From a virus: a DNA stretch of 64,000 nucleotides. Positions 58,167-64,000 of this stretch are shown in pieces. The stretch spans positions 1 to 64,000 of the IMG/VR virus record IMGVR_UViG_3300013233_000195; one strand, given 5' to 3'. Numbering within the stretch: the stretch's first letter is position 1; every line of letters begins with the position of its first letter. The notes beneath the pieces were generated by a model. That model was not told where the DNA came from. It searched no databases and worked only from the letters and a program-made list of their open reading frames with translations. The translations under genes were made by a program, and so were the position numbers.

Positions 58167-58650
58167 GTTTAGCCCTTGTTATATCCTTCCCACGAAACTC
58201 AACCCCATACGTTTGATAGGCTTCTTTCAGCTCTTTTGCTTTTTCGGTTCCCATAAAGTATCTAACTAGCTTGAGATAGGTTGCCGCAAACTCTCGACCA
58301 TGCCAGCTAGCTTTAGCTGGTCTAATAGTATGCGCTATCTCCTCCAAAAGCACGCCAATACGCCGAAACTCTCTAGGAGCCTTTATATAGAACCCTGTAA
58401 TGGGATTCCAACCACCTTCTGCACTCTGCCTCCCCCTACCATCATGTACCTTAATTTTCAGACTTTTGTAGGGGCAGAGGTTTTTGAGAAACCAGGGACT
58501 CGTTGTCACAAGGTCTACGAAGTCTTGACATACTTGAACAGAGACAAATTCGGGGAGATCTCTAAAAAGATGAAAAGTAACATTCTGTGCCTCATAAAAC
58601 TTATCTCTCTGGTAATCCCTGTAAGTGTTCGAAAATGGACTCTTTCTCAT
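58153..58650 (-). CDS. TIGR04338-like metallohydrolase, altered site
   Basis: 165 residues. An N-terminal DYQRDKFYEAQ and a late LLEEIAHTIRPAKASWHGREF match the small putative metallohydrolases of the TIGR04338 type, whose HExxH...HGxxF binds zinc. Here the first His is Glu (EEIAH), so zinc binding may be lost. It overlaps the primase start by 14 bases. Confidence 0.65.
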   Translation of the reverse strand: MRKSPFSNTYRDYQRDKFYEAQNVTFHLFRDLPEFVSVQVCQDFVDLVTTSPWFLKNLCPYKSLKIKVHDGRGRQSAEGGWNPITGFYIKAPREFRRIGVLLEEIAHTIRPAKASWHGREFAATYLKLVRYFMGTEKAKELKEAYQTYGVEFRGKDITRAKHGKV

Positions 58651-58668
58651 AGCCTCCCCTATTTATTT

Positions 58669-58743
58669 TGGTGTCCTGCATGGGAATCGAACCCATTTCT
58701 GGGGGTTGAAGGCCCCCGATCCTAACCAATAGACGAGCAGGAC
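58669..58743 (-). tRNA. tRNA-Glu (UUC)
   Basis: Full cloverleaf with anticodon loop CCTTCAA between five-base G/C stems, T arm GGGTTCGATTCCC, encoded CCA. Its first base is the last base of the preceding gene's stop codon. Confidence 0.92.
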
Positions 58744-58967
58744 TATACACCTTTGCTATTTTCTTCTTTATCAATCCAATTTCCAATGTCTTGCAAAAGG
58801 GACGCACCGACAACAACGCAACCCCAGTAGAAGAAAAAGAAGGAGAAGAAAACTCCCAGAAAAGCTAAGACACCAACTTTTGATAAAATCAGTGGTAGAG
58901 AATACTTCACCAGGCAGAAAGCACTCACAAGAAATGTGAGTATCTTTGCAACAATCTTTCTGGTCAT
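58743..58967 (-). CDS. Small membrane protein
   Basis: 74 residues behind GGGGGG-CGGAG. Two or three hydrophobic segments (ILTFLVSAFCLVKYSLPLI, LGVFFSFFFFYWGCVVVGA). The stop codon touches the tRNA-Glu gene. Unknown; a holin-type role is possible since an M23 peptidase is nearby. Confidence 0.65.
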   Translation of the reverse strand: MTRKIVAKILTFLVSAFCLVKYSLPLILSKVGVLAFLGVFFSFFFFYWGCVVVGASLLQDIGNWIDKEENSKGV

Positions 58968-59018
58968 CTCCGCCCCCCTTTACTATGTTGGGGGAACTGG
59001 ATTCTCTCCAGTCCCCCC

Positions 59019-59047
59019 ATTCTACCACATCCAGAGCAGGATGTCAA
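59019..59047 (-). promoter_or_regulatory. sigma70-type promoter P10 with leader hairpin
   Basis: TTGACA at 59047-59042, 17-bp spacer, TAGAAT at 59024-59019, TGG extension. The first transcribed bases (58990-59017) fold into a GGGGGACTGGA/TCCAGTTCCCCC hairpin. Confidence 0.87.
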
Positions 59048-59054
59048 GGAAAAA

Positions 59055-59870
59055 TTACCAACCCAGGTCGATCCCCGCCGTTAGGAGAGTCAAAGCCTGT
59101 ACCTGCTCAGTCTCCAGCCGGTCATACCTTACTCTCAGATCTAGATCAAGAGAAAGATACTTCACTAGAGCATACTCAAAGTCCATCTCTCCCTCAACCA
59201 CGGAGTCGGCGAAATCTTCGTCCACAGGGTAGAAGAGTTCAAGAGAACGGTTAAGAGTTAAGTTCTCCCACCAAGTAGGCAGAACACTTGTGGAAGACAG
59301 AAGAATCCCATAATCATTCCTTGGAGAGCTTTCTCCTGTGAAAACGGGATAATCTGAAACCGTTCGACGGTAGCGGAAGCCTAGCTCGTTGAACCCATTG
59401 TCATTCTGGACCTGATAAGCAAAATCTGAGTCCAGGGTGTAAGGGTCAAAAGGCTCCACTACTTGCGTTCCATCGGCCTTGAAAACATTATCAATGCCTG
59501 TGGTGCCCCGAACGCGGGCAAGAACGAAAGAGTTGCTTGTGGAGTCTCCTAGCGCCCTTCCAAGCGAAACAGCAAGCCTACCTCGGTTTAGAAATGGGTT
59601 CCGGTCCTCATTCTTACCATCGTGAGCACCATACTCCACGTCAATGGAGTAAAGGGTCTGTAGACCAATAAAGGTGAGAAAATCAACCTGATTCTGAAGT
59701 TGAAGTTCTCCGCGATAGGTGTACTGCTCCTGGCCACCGCGTGCCCAGTTGTCATTGAAACTAGCCATACCCTGAAGTTCTACATCTCCTGCCGCGAAGG
59801 CACCTGTTGCCCAGCATACAATAGCTGAGGTCAAGGCACCTAGAATGAACCACTTGATCTTATTCTTCAT
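59055..59870 (-). CDS. Secreted outer-membrane beta-barrel protein
   Basis: 271 residues. A signal peptide (FILGALTSAIVCWATGAFA) is followed by alternating strands with aromatic ends and a C-terminal aromatic residue (LTAGIDLGW), as in outer-membrane barrels; it recalls DUF481-type proteins. In a phage this would sit in the host outer membrane, for example to alter receptor use. It supports a Gram-negative host. Confidence 0.8.
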   Translation of the reverse strand: MKNKIKWFILGALTSAIVCWATGAFAAGDVELQGMASFNDNWARGGQEQYTYRGELQLQNQVDFLTFIGLQTLYSIDVEYGAHDGKNEDRNPFLNRGRLAVSLGRALGDSTSNSFVLARVRGTTGIDNVFKADGTQVVEPFDPYTLDSDFAYQVQNDNGFNELGFRYRRTVSDYPVFTGESSPRNDYGILLSSTSVLPTWWENLTLNRSLELFYPVDEDFADSVVEGEMDFEYALVKYLSLDLDLRVRYDRLETEQVQALTLLTAGIDLGW

Positions 59871-60431
59871 TTATTCCCTCCATAAAAGTCGGGGATTGAT
59901 TGCTACGTTGTTGTCCAAAACCTCGTAATGCAAATGGTAGCCCCTGGCGTTGCCGGTATTTCCAACAGTTCCAAGTATATCCCCTTGAACTACTTCTTTG
60001 CCCTTATAGACATTTGTTCTGTCTAGATGGGCGTATACTGTCGCAAGACCATTCTGGTGATCTACACAGACAGTATTTCCATATCCAGGGTAATAGCCTA
60101 CCTCAGTCACAACTCCTGTTGCGGTGACTTTGATGGGAGTTCCCCATGGAGAAGCAAGATCAATCCCGGTATGATCTCTGGTTCTTAGTTTCCCAAACCC
60201 CGCACTTACTGGACCGGGAACAGGCGGAGAAAGGGGAAGATGAGAAATAGACTTTTCTATGTCATATTCCACCCCCTGCATTGACTCAGTATTTTCTTTG
60301 AGTTGGAAGACCTCCTGCTCTAGGATAGTTACCCTCTGTGAGAGATCCTCTATATGGGACATGAAAAACCCAGCCCCAACAAAAAGTCCCCATGCAATAG
60401 CACAGAGGATGATAGCAAAGGTGTATCGCAT
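59871..60431 (-). CDS. Membrane-anchored M23 peptidase
   Basis: 186 residues. N-terminal TM anchor (FAIILCAIAWGLFVGAGFF), a short coiled coil (LSQRVTILEQEVFQLKEN), then the M23 zinc fold: HTGIDLASPWGTPI and GYHLHYEV (H-x-H). It would cut peptidoglycan cross-links, in lysis or DNA entry. It ends at the base before the barrel gene. Confidence 0.88.
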   Translation of the reverse strand: MRYTFAIILCAIAWGLFVGAGFFMSHIEDLSQRVTILEQEVFQLKENTESMQGVEYDIEKSISHLPLSPPVPGPVSAGFGKLRTRDHTGIDLASPWGTPIKVTATGVVTEVGYYPGYGNTVCVDHQNGLATVYAHLDRTNVYKGKEVVQGDILGTVGNTGNARGYHLHYEVLDNNVAINPRLLWRE

Positions 60432-60452
60432 TGCTTTGCCCCCAATAAAAAG

Positions 60453-60528
60453 TGGAAGCCCCGGTGGGATTCGAACCCACGGCTTGCTCATTAGAAGTGA
60501 GCCACTCTGTCCACTGAGTTACGGGGCC
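60453..60528 (-). tRNA. tRNA-Arg (UCU)
   Basis: Anticodon loop CTTCTAA, T arm GTGGGTTCGAATCCCAC, encoded CCA. Reads AGA, a codon used heavily by this phage. Confidence 0.92.
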
Positions 60529-60533
60529 TCTTA

Positions 60534-60896
60534 TTATTCTGACTCTTCTGCCCAGAAGTGAAGGATTCCGCCACCATCGAGCAAGAAGAAGGCGTCTTGT
60601 CCTTGTTTGTATACCGCTGTAACCTTTCGCACGGGATTAAACTCATAGGGCTCAAGTCCATCCATATCCGAAGCATTCAGAGACCAGTGAACTAGCTCAT
60701 CGTCAACTTCTTCCCCACCAAACACTCGAAAAGTGTCTTGTGAGGCAAAGGACATCATAAGGGTCTTCTGAGAAACCCTGGAGATCATCTGGATTTCTTG
60801 ATTGACAAAGTAACCCAGTCCCTGGGCATTGGAACTCTCCGGCCAATCTACAAGAGTTGATCCAGTATCCATCTGAAAGCCAATGTGAGCTAGCAT
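60534..60896 (-). CDS. Hypothetical protein
   Basis: 120 residues; AAGGAG lies 5 bases before the ATG. Beta-rich (TAVYKQGQDAFFLLDGGGILHFW). It sits between two tRNA genes with five bases to spare. Not recognised. Confidence 0.66.
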   Translation of the reverse strand: MLAHIGFQMDTGSTLVDWPESSNAQGLGYFVNQEIQMISRVSQKTLMMSFASQDTFRVFGGEEVDDELVHWSLNASDMDGLEPYEFNPVRKVTAVYKQGQDAFFLLDGGGILHFWAEESE

Positions 60897-60915
60897 TGTC
60901 ATCTCCTTTTAGTAG

Positions 60916-60991
60916 TGGCACCCCCGGCAGGAATCAAACCCGCATCTTCACGGTTCGTAGCCGTGTGCCTTGTTCATTAGACCACAGGGGC
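60916..60991 (-). tRNA. tRNA-Arg (ACG)
   Basis: Anticodon loop CTACGAA between CACGG and CCGTG, T arm present, encoded CCA. A34 would need conversion to inosine by host TadA to read CGU/CGC/CGA. Confidence 0.9.
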
Positions 60992-60992
60992 A

Positions 60993-61355
60993 TTATAGCT
61001 TTTTGTACTCTTCCAGCGTTAGGGCATTGCTGGCTCCACTAGGGAAATGCCCCTCCATCATACGCAAGAACTCGGGGAGAGTAGGAACCGGAATCTCTTT
61101 CCACAGTTCAACTCCTTGATGGAATCCTAGCCTCCAAAACCGAACCTTGTTGCCTCTCCGTTGCCACCGATAGCAAGGTCTGCCAAAATAACGGACATCT
61201 TCAAACTCTCTGATAGCAACCCTCTCAGTAGGGTATTGGGGGTCTCTTCCCCCCCACCTTACAGAAGGCTTTTTTTGCTTCGCTTTTCTATCCGCTACCT
61301 TCTTTTGCTGTCTACCTCTTTTTTTAGCAGCTTCATAGGGAAGGCTAGAATTCAT
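60993..61355 (-). CDS. Hypothetical basic protein
   Basis: 120 residues behind GGAG. Lys/Arg-rich start (KKRGRQQKKVADRKAKQKK), aromatic middle (YFGRPCYRWQRRGNKVRFW). One base separates its stop from the next tRNA. Not recognised. Confidence 0.65.
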   Translation of the reverse strand: MNSSLPYEAAKKRGRQQKKVADRKAKQKKPSVRWGGRDPQYPTERVAIREFEDVRYFGRPCYRWQRRGNKVRFWRLGFHQGVELWKEIPVPTLPEFLRMMEGHFPSGASNALTLEEYKKL

Positions 61356-61370
61356 CTTCTTCTCCTTATG

Positions 61371-61449
61371 TGGCGCACGGTATGGGATTTGAACCCACGA
61401 TCACTGGATTGACAGTCCAGGGCCTTAGACCAGACTAGACTAACCGTGC
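61371..61449 (-). tRNA. tRNA-Asp (GUC)
   Basis: Anticodon loop CTGTCAA between CTGGA and TCCAG, slightly long D arm, encoded CCA. The last ten bases of the neighbouring coding gene, including its stop, are the 5' end of this tRNA. Confidence 0.9.
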
Positions 61450-62027
61450 ATATTCTTTTTCAATAGTCTGCGTGTACAGTTTACTTGCCACTTTGCCTCT
61501 GCCCACCTTACTGACTCTCTCCGCGCATAAGAGAGGATGTTTTCAGCAAGGTCATAACAGGCTTTCGTTGTGTTTATTGCAGTAATAAGAGTAATCTGCT
61601 CTACTGCATTGGGGAGCAAGCGAAATAGTAAGTTCCTGTAGTTTTTAAGTTCTTTATCTGTGATCTCCCCAGCAATCCACCGTCGCTTTACCTTTATGGC
61701 CTCTTTGATCCCTCTGGCCTCGTCTATTACAAGCTCAAAAGATCTAGCCCAAACAGCGCGTTCCATAAAACGACAGCCAAGCTCATGCAGCAGAGGAGCC
61801 GGAATCAGTTTTGGGCGTAGTACCACCCAAAGCAGGTCTGCATACCATTCCTCATCTCGTCTATTTGTAGGAACTACCAAGATTCTCGGATTCAGTAGAT
61901 CTTGTGCTGTCCAGAACTTTTTACTCTTAAGCAGTTCCCGTACCCGCCTCCGTGGATATCTGTAACACGGTCTCCAAGAAATGATATCTTCAGCCGTTAC
62001 ACGAAAAGACTTTTCATCAAAAGACAT
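61440..62027 (-). CDS. Hypothetical protein ending inside tRNA-Asp
   Basis: 195 residues. ISWRPCYRYPRRRVRELL and APLLHELGCRFMERA are found in bacterial proteins of unknown function. Its last codons (ATG CAC GGT TAG) lie in the tRNA-Asp acceptor stem. Confidence 0.7.
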   Translation of the reverse strand: MSFDEKSFRVTAEDIISWRPCYRYPRRRVRELLKSKKFWTAQDLLNPRILVVPTNRRDEEWYADLLWVVLRPKLIPAPLLHELGCRFMERAVWARSFELVIDEARGIKEAIKVKRRWIAGEITDKELKNYRNLLFRLLPNAVEQITLITAINTTKACYDLAENILSYARRESVRWAEAKWQVNCTRRLLKKNMHG

Positions 62028-62028
62028 T

Positions 62029-62802
62029 TTAGGCTCCTGAATCTTCTTGTTGGGGCCAGTTAAGATATGCTACATGAGTAGTTCTTCGTCTTACGCCTCC
62101 AGTTCTGATCCCCTTTGCCATTGTGGGCGCAAGGGAAATCCAATCTAGATTCCAGAGGCTGTCTGCATTATCTCCATAAGTGAAGATTACTGGAATACCT
62201 TTCTCCCCACAGGTTGAAATGAGTTTGTCAACTTGACTCTTAATATGACTATACTTATTGCCTCTGTTCTTACTTGAGTAGCCCCTAGTTCCATGATAAG
62301 GAGGATCTAGAAATACAAGATCTCCTGGTTGTGGATCATAGGTGCCAGCCGAGCCACGAACGACAATAAGATCCTTTAACCGTGGAAGTGCTCGAATGGT
62401 TTTCTCAACTGGAAGATTGTGCTGTGGGTAAATCTTCCAAGAGGAAAGCTGACCAACTACGAAACTTGTAACATTAACACGGATATAAGCCTGCTCCCCA
62501 GGAGAGAGATTTGGAATCTCTCGAACATCGGTCTTGGGTTTGGCCTGTTTAACTATTTTATCCAATTCCCAAAGTCTCTTGGGAGTTATATGAGCTAAGG
62601 CCAGCCACAGTTGAACAACTGGTATGGATGTATCTAACCCAAAGCCCGGTAAACCAGAGTTCAACCAATATGCTCCAGAGCCAAGAAAAGGCTCTACTAC
62701 TATTCTAGTGCCTGATGGCGGATCTCGGAGAAGTTTAAGAACTCTCGTTTTCGATCCTTGATATCTGAACAGTTTGAGAGGCTTCCCATCAGGTAGCTTC
62801 AT
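62029..62802 (-). CDS. dam: DNA adenine methyltransferase, Dam-like
   Basis: 257 residues. FRYQGSK, EPFLGSGAYWL (motif I) and FLDPPYHGT (motif IV, DPPY) are those of N6-adenine methyltransferases of the alpha (Dam) class. It would protect the phage from GATC-type restriction. TAATG-coupled to the gene upstream. Confidence 0.87.
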   Translation of the reverse strand: MKLPDGKPLKLFRYQGSKTRVLKLLRDPPSGTRIVVEPFLGSGAYWLNSGLPGFGLDTSIPVVQLWLALAHITPKRLWELDKIVKQAKPKTDVREIPNLSPGEQAYIRVNVTSFVVGQLSSWKIYPQHNLPVEKTIRALPRLKDLIVVRGSAGTYDPQPGDLVFLDPPYHGTRGYSSKNRGNKYSHIKSQVDKLISTCGEKGIPVIFTYGDNADSLWNLDWISLAPTMAKGIRTGGVRRRTTHVAYLNWPQQEDSGA

Positions 62803-63005
62803 TACTTGGCCTCTGAAGTTACAGCAGACTCCTTCGCCCACTCACTTTCTAGGATCTCTTCAATGTTGTCAATTGCTAGAGCAAACGTATCTATCATGGC
62901 AGCGTCCTCAAGAGAGTATTGGGCATGATCCTCAAAAAAGCCATACACTTCTTGCAAATTCCCTAAAGCCCTGGACAGACGAAAACGGATGTTTGAAGGC
63001 ATCAT
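62802..63005 (-). CDS. Small acidic helical protein
   Basis: 67 residues, helical throughout (IDTFALAIDNIEEILESEW). Coupled to dam. Not recognised. Confidence 0.62.
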   Translation of the reverse strand: MMPSNIRFRLSRALGNLQEVYGFFEDHAQYSLEDAAMIDTFALAIDNIEEILESEWAKESAVTSEAK

Positions 63006-63014
63006 AGCTTTCCC

Positions 63015-63206
63015 CTACTTTGTTAGAGTACGAGCAGGCATTACTCGGTTACGACGGCGAGTAGCCCTCCACAACTCTCTAGCAGCCCTCTCAGTCATTC
63101 CATTGAACTTCATCAAATGATGGACCTTATGCTTCTCAAGAACGCCCTCAGTCTTGTACTTCTCCCGAGAAGGCTTCTTGTTACTCCCTCTTCCCTTCTT
63201 AGCCAT
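63015..63206 (-). CDS. Small basic protein
   Basis: 63 residues behind AGGAG. Lys/Arg-rich, helix-turn-helix-like end (NGMTERAARELWRATRRRN). Not recognised. Confidence 0.62.
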   Translation of the reverse strand: MAKKGRGSNKKPSREKYKTEGVLEKHKVHHLMKFNGMTERAARELWRATRRRNRVMPARTLTK

Positions 63207-63225
63207 TGGCTTTCTCCTAAAAGGT

Positions 63226-63304
63226 TGGTGGAGGCGGTGGGATTCGAACCCACATCTTCAACGGCTTAAAAGGCCGGTACTCTGCGCAATTGAGTTACGC
63301 CTCC
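63226..63304 (-). tRNA. tRNA-Lys (UUU)
   Basis: Anticodon loop CTTTTAA, T arm GTGGGTTCGAATCCCAC, encoded CCA. First base pair of the anticodon stem is a mismatch. Confidence 0.9.
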
Positions 63305-63310
63305 AATTTT

Positions 63311-63386
63311 TGGAACCCCCAACAGGATTTGAACCTGTATCCTCTGCTTAGGAGGCAGGAGCACTATCCCCTTGTGCTATGGGGGC
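63311..63386 (-). tRNA. tRNA-Arg (CCU)
   Basis: Anticodon loop CTCCTAA, T arm CAGGTTCAAATCCTG, encoded CCA. Reads AGG. Confidence 0.92.
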
Positions 63387-63414
63387 TTGAGCCTATTGAG
63401 CCGTTCGTGCGCCC

Positions 63415-63443
63415 ATTATACCACGACGGGAGGGGGGAGTCAA
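63415..63443 (-). promoter_or_regulatory. sigma70-type promoter P11 between tRNAs
   Basis: TTGACT at 63443-63438, 17-bp spacer, TATAAT at 63420-63415 with TGG extension. It fires leftward into tRNA-Arg(CCU) and the genes beyond. Confidence 0.85.
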
Positions 63444-63478
63444 GCAAAAAAGCGTCAACCCCCCTCCCGGTTGTGACT

Positions 63479-63555
63479 TGGTGGCCTCCCTCGGACTCGA
63501 ACCGAGATCTTTTCGGTTAAGGGCCGAAATCTTTGCGCAATTAAGTTAGAAGGCC
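63479..63555 (-). tRNA. tRNA-Lys (CUU)
   Basis: Anticodon loop CCCTTAA, T arm CTCGGTTCGAGTCCGAG, encoded CCA. Confidence 0.92.
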
Positions 63556-63561
63556 AAAATA

Positions 63562-63649
63562 TGGCGGAAGGTGAGAGGTTCGAACTCTCGCTGGTGTTAC
63601 CCAGGCTACAGTTTAGCAAACTGACGCCTTTCCACTCGGCCAACCTTCC
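63562..63649 (-). tRNA. tRNA-Ser (GCU)
   Basis: Type II tRNA with long variable arm; anticodon loop TTGCTAA, T arm GAGAGTTCGAACCTCTC, encoded CCA. Confidence 0.92.
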
Positions 63650-63653
63650 AAGA

Positions 63654-63741
63654 TGGCGGAAGAGGAGGGATTCGAACCCCCACAGGTGTTACCCCGACTA
63701 CTGGGTTCAAGCCAGCTACATTACCGTTCTGTCACTCTTCC
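63654..63741 (-). tRNA. tRNA-Ser (UGA)
   Basis: Type II, anticodon loop CTTGAAC, long variable arm, encoded CCA. Its 5' end abuts the CCA of the next tRNA with no spacer. Confidence 0.9.
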
Positions 63742-63829
63742 TGGCGGTAGAGGTAGGATTCGAACCTACGGAGCTATTACACTCACCTATTTTCGAGATA
63801 GGCGCATTAATCCTCTCTGCCACTCTACC
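63742..63829 (-). tRNA. tRNA-Ser (CGA)
   Basis: Type II, anticodon loop CTCGAAA, variable arm TGAGTGTAATAGCTCC, encoded CCA. Its 5' end overlaps the stop codon of the gene upstream. Confidence 0.9.
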
Positions 63830-64000
63830 TAATACTTTCCATCCAAGTTTCTAAATCTACTTCCCAGTCTTCCTTTTGACTAAACAAAAGATTAGCATTT
63901 GGAGCCTGATTCTTGAGAAAGGGTGTATTCTTCCAAAGAATTAAGCCTTTCTTCTTTAATGCCGCCGCCGCATGATACAGGCCAGAGTCATTTGCTATGA
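63825..64000 (-). CDS. GT9-like glycosyltransferase, C-terminal fragment
   Basis: 58 codons; the gene continues past the window. ANDSGLYHAAAALKKKGLILW resembles the C-terminal nucleotide-binding region of family 9 (heptosyltransferase-like) enzymes, where GNDTGxxHxA is diagnostic. If right, it would act on lipopolysaccharide-type sugars. The stop codon lies in the tRNA-Ser(CGA) 5' end. Confidence 0.65.
   Translation of the reverse strand, partial: IANDSGLYHAAAALKKKGLILWKNTPFLKNQAPNANLLFSQKEDWEVDLETWMESIR

Noticed and set aside
1-64000. Lysogeny module (integrase, repressor, att site)
   Set aside because: None seen on either strand in this window.

Overview
The window is 64 kb from the genome of a large tailed double-stranded DNA bacteriophage, most likely lytic. 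Evidence: a helicase loader, DnaB helicase, family A polymerase, RecA-like recombinase and SbcCD set; a two-gene large terminase and a portal protein; dense packing with ATGA/TAATG start-stop overlaps; and a ten-gene tRNA cluster. There is no integrase, no rRNA and no housekeeping gene. No capsid or tail gene is present, and the last gene runs off the end, so the genome is larger than the window. The host is probably Gram-negative: the phage encodes a signal-peptide outer-membrane-type beta-barrel, a lipoprotein and a GT9-like transferase. Transcription appears to rely on a host sigma70-type RNA polymerase.

Layout. (1) 1-376: leader with a strong hairpin, alternating AT and CG DNA and two sigma70 promoters. 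(2) 377-14.9 kb, + strand: replication and recombination (loader, DnaB, uracil-DNA glycosylase/DNA polymerase fusion, SSB-like protein, RecA, SbcD, SbcC, Hjc-like nuclease) plus a glycosyltransferase. (3) 15.0-20.6 kb: small terminase candidate, terminase ATPase, zinc ribbon, separate terminase nuclease, portal. (4) 20.6-36.8 kb: metallophosphoesterase, class II ribonucleotide reductase with an intein, ClpP, ThyX, IMPDH/GMP-reductase family enzyme, dCTP deaminase, two related glycosyltransferases, sulfotransferase, RtcB, HNH and Nmad1-like proteins. (5) 36.8-39.4 kb: GC-rich island with a RecF/OLD-like ATPase. (6) 39.7-42.5 kb: small membrane proteins, a compact RNA ligase and a cytosine-5 methyltransferase with an unusual overlapping frame. 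(7) 42.5-44.7 kb: convergent switch and a mostly non-coding block with a 17-bp iteron array. (8) 44.7-56.6 kb, - strand: many small, mostly unknown, often Cys-rich or membrane proteins in operons behind near-identical promoters. (9) 56.8-64 kb, - strand: lipoprotein, AEP-type primase, metallohydrolase-like protein, beta-barrel, M23 peptidase, Dam-like methylase and tRNAs interleaved with coding genes.

How it fits together. NrdJ, ThyX and Dcd supply dNTPs; the loader, DnaB, primase and UDG-polymerase copy DNA; RecA, SbcCD and the Hjc-like nuclease recombine and mature it; the terminase and portal package it. RtcB and the RNA ligase could repair RNA cut by host defence, and tRNAs for Arg, Lys, Ser, Glu and Asp could support translation. 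The glycosyltransferases, sulfotransferase, beta-barrel and M23 protein suggest envelope or virion-surface modification.

The most unusual features are: (a) the 15-bp element TGGCACGATTCTTGC, a textbook match to a sigma54 -24/-12 promoter, present as three head-to-tail 17-bp iterons plus one close copy beside AT-rich DNA, and alone upstream of three leftward promoters; (b) a tandem 48-nt structured leader at 56.67-56.78 kb; (c) a family of sigma70 promoters with spacers of exactly 17 bp and a shared extended -10; (d) a terminase split into ATPase and nuclease genes; (e) two family-like reading frames overlapping in the cytosine methyltransferase.
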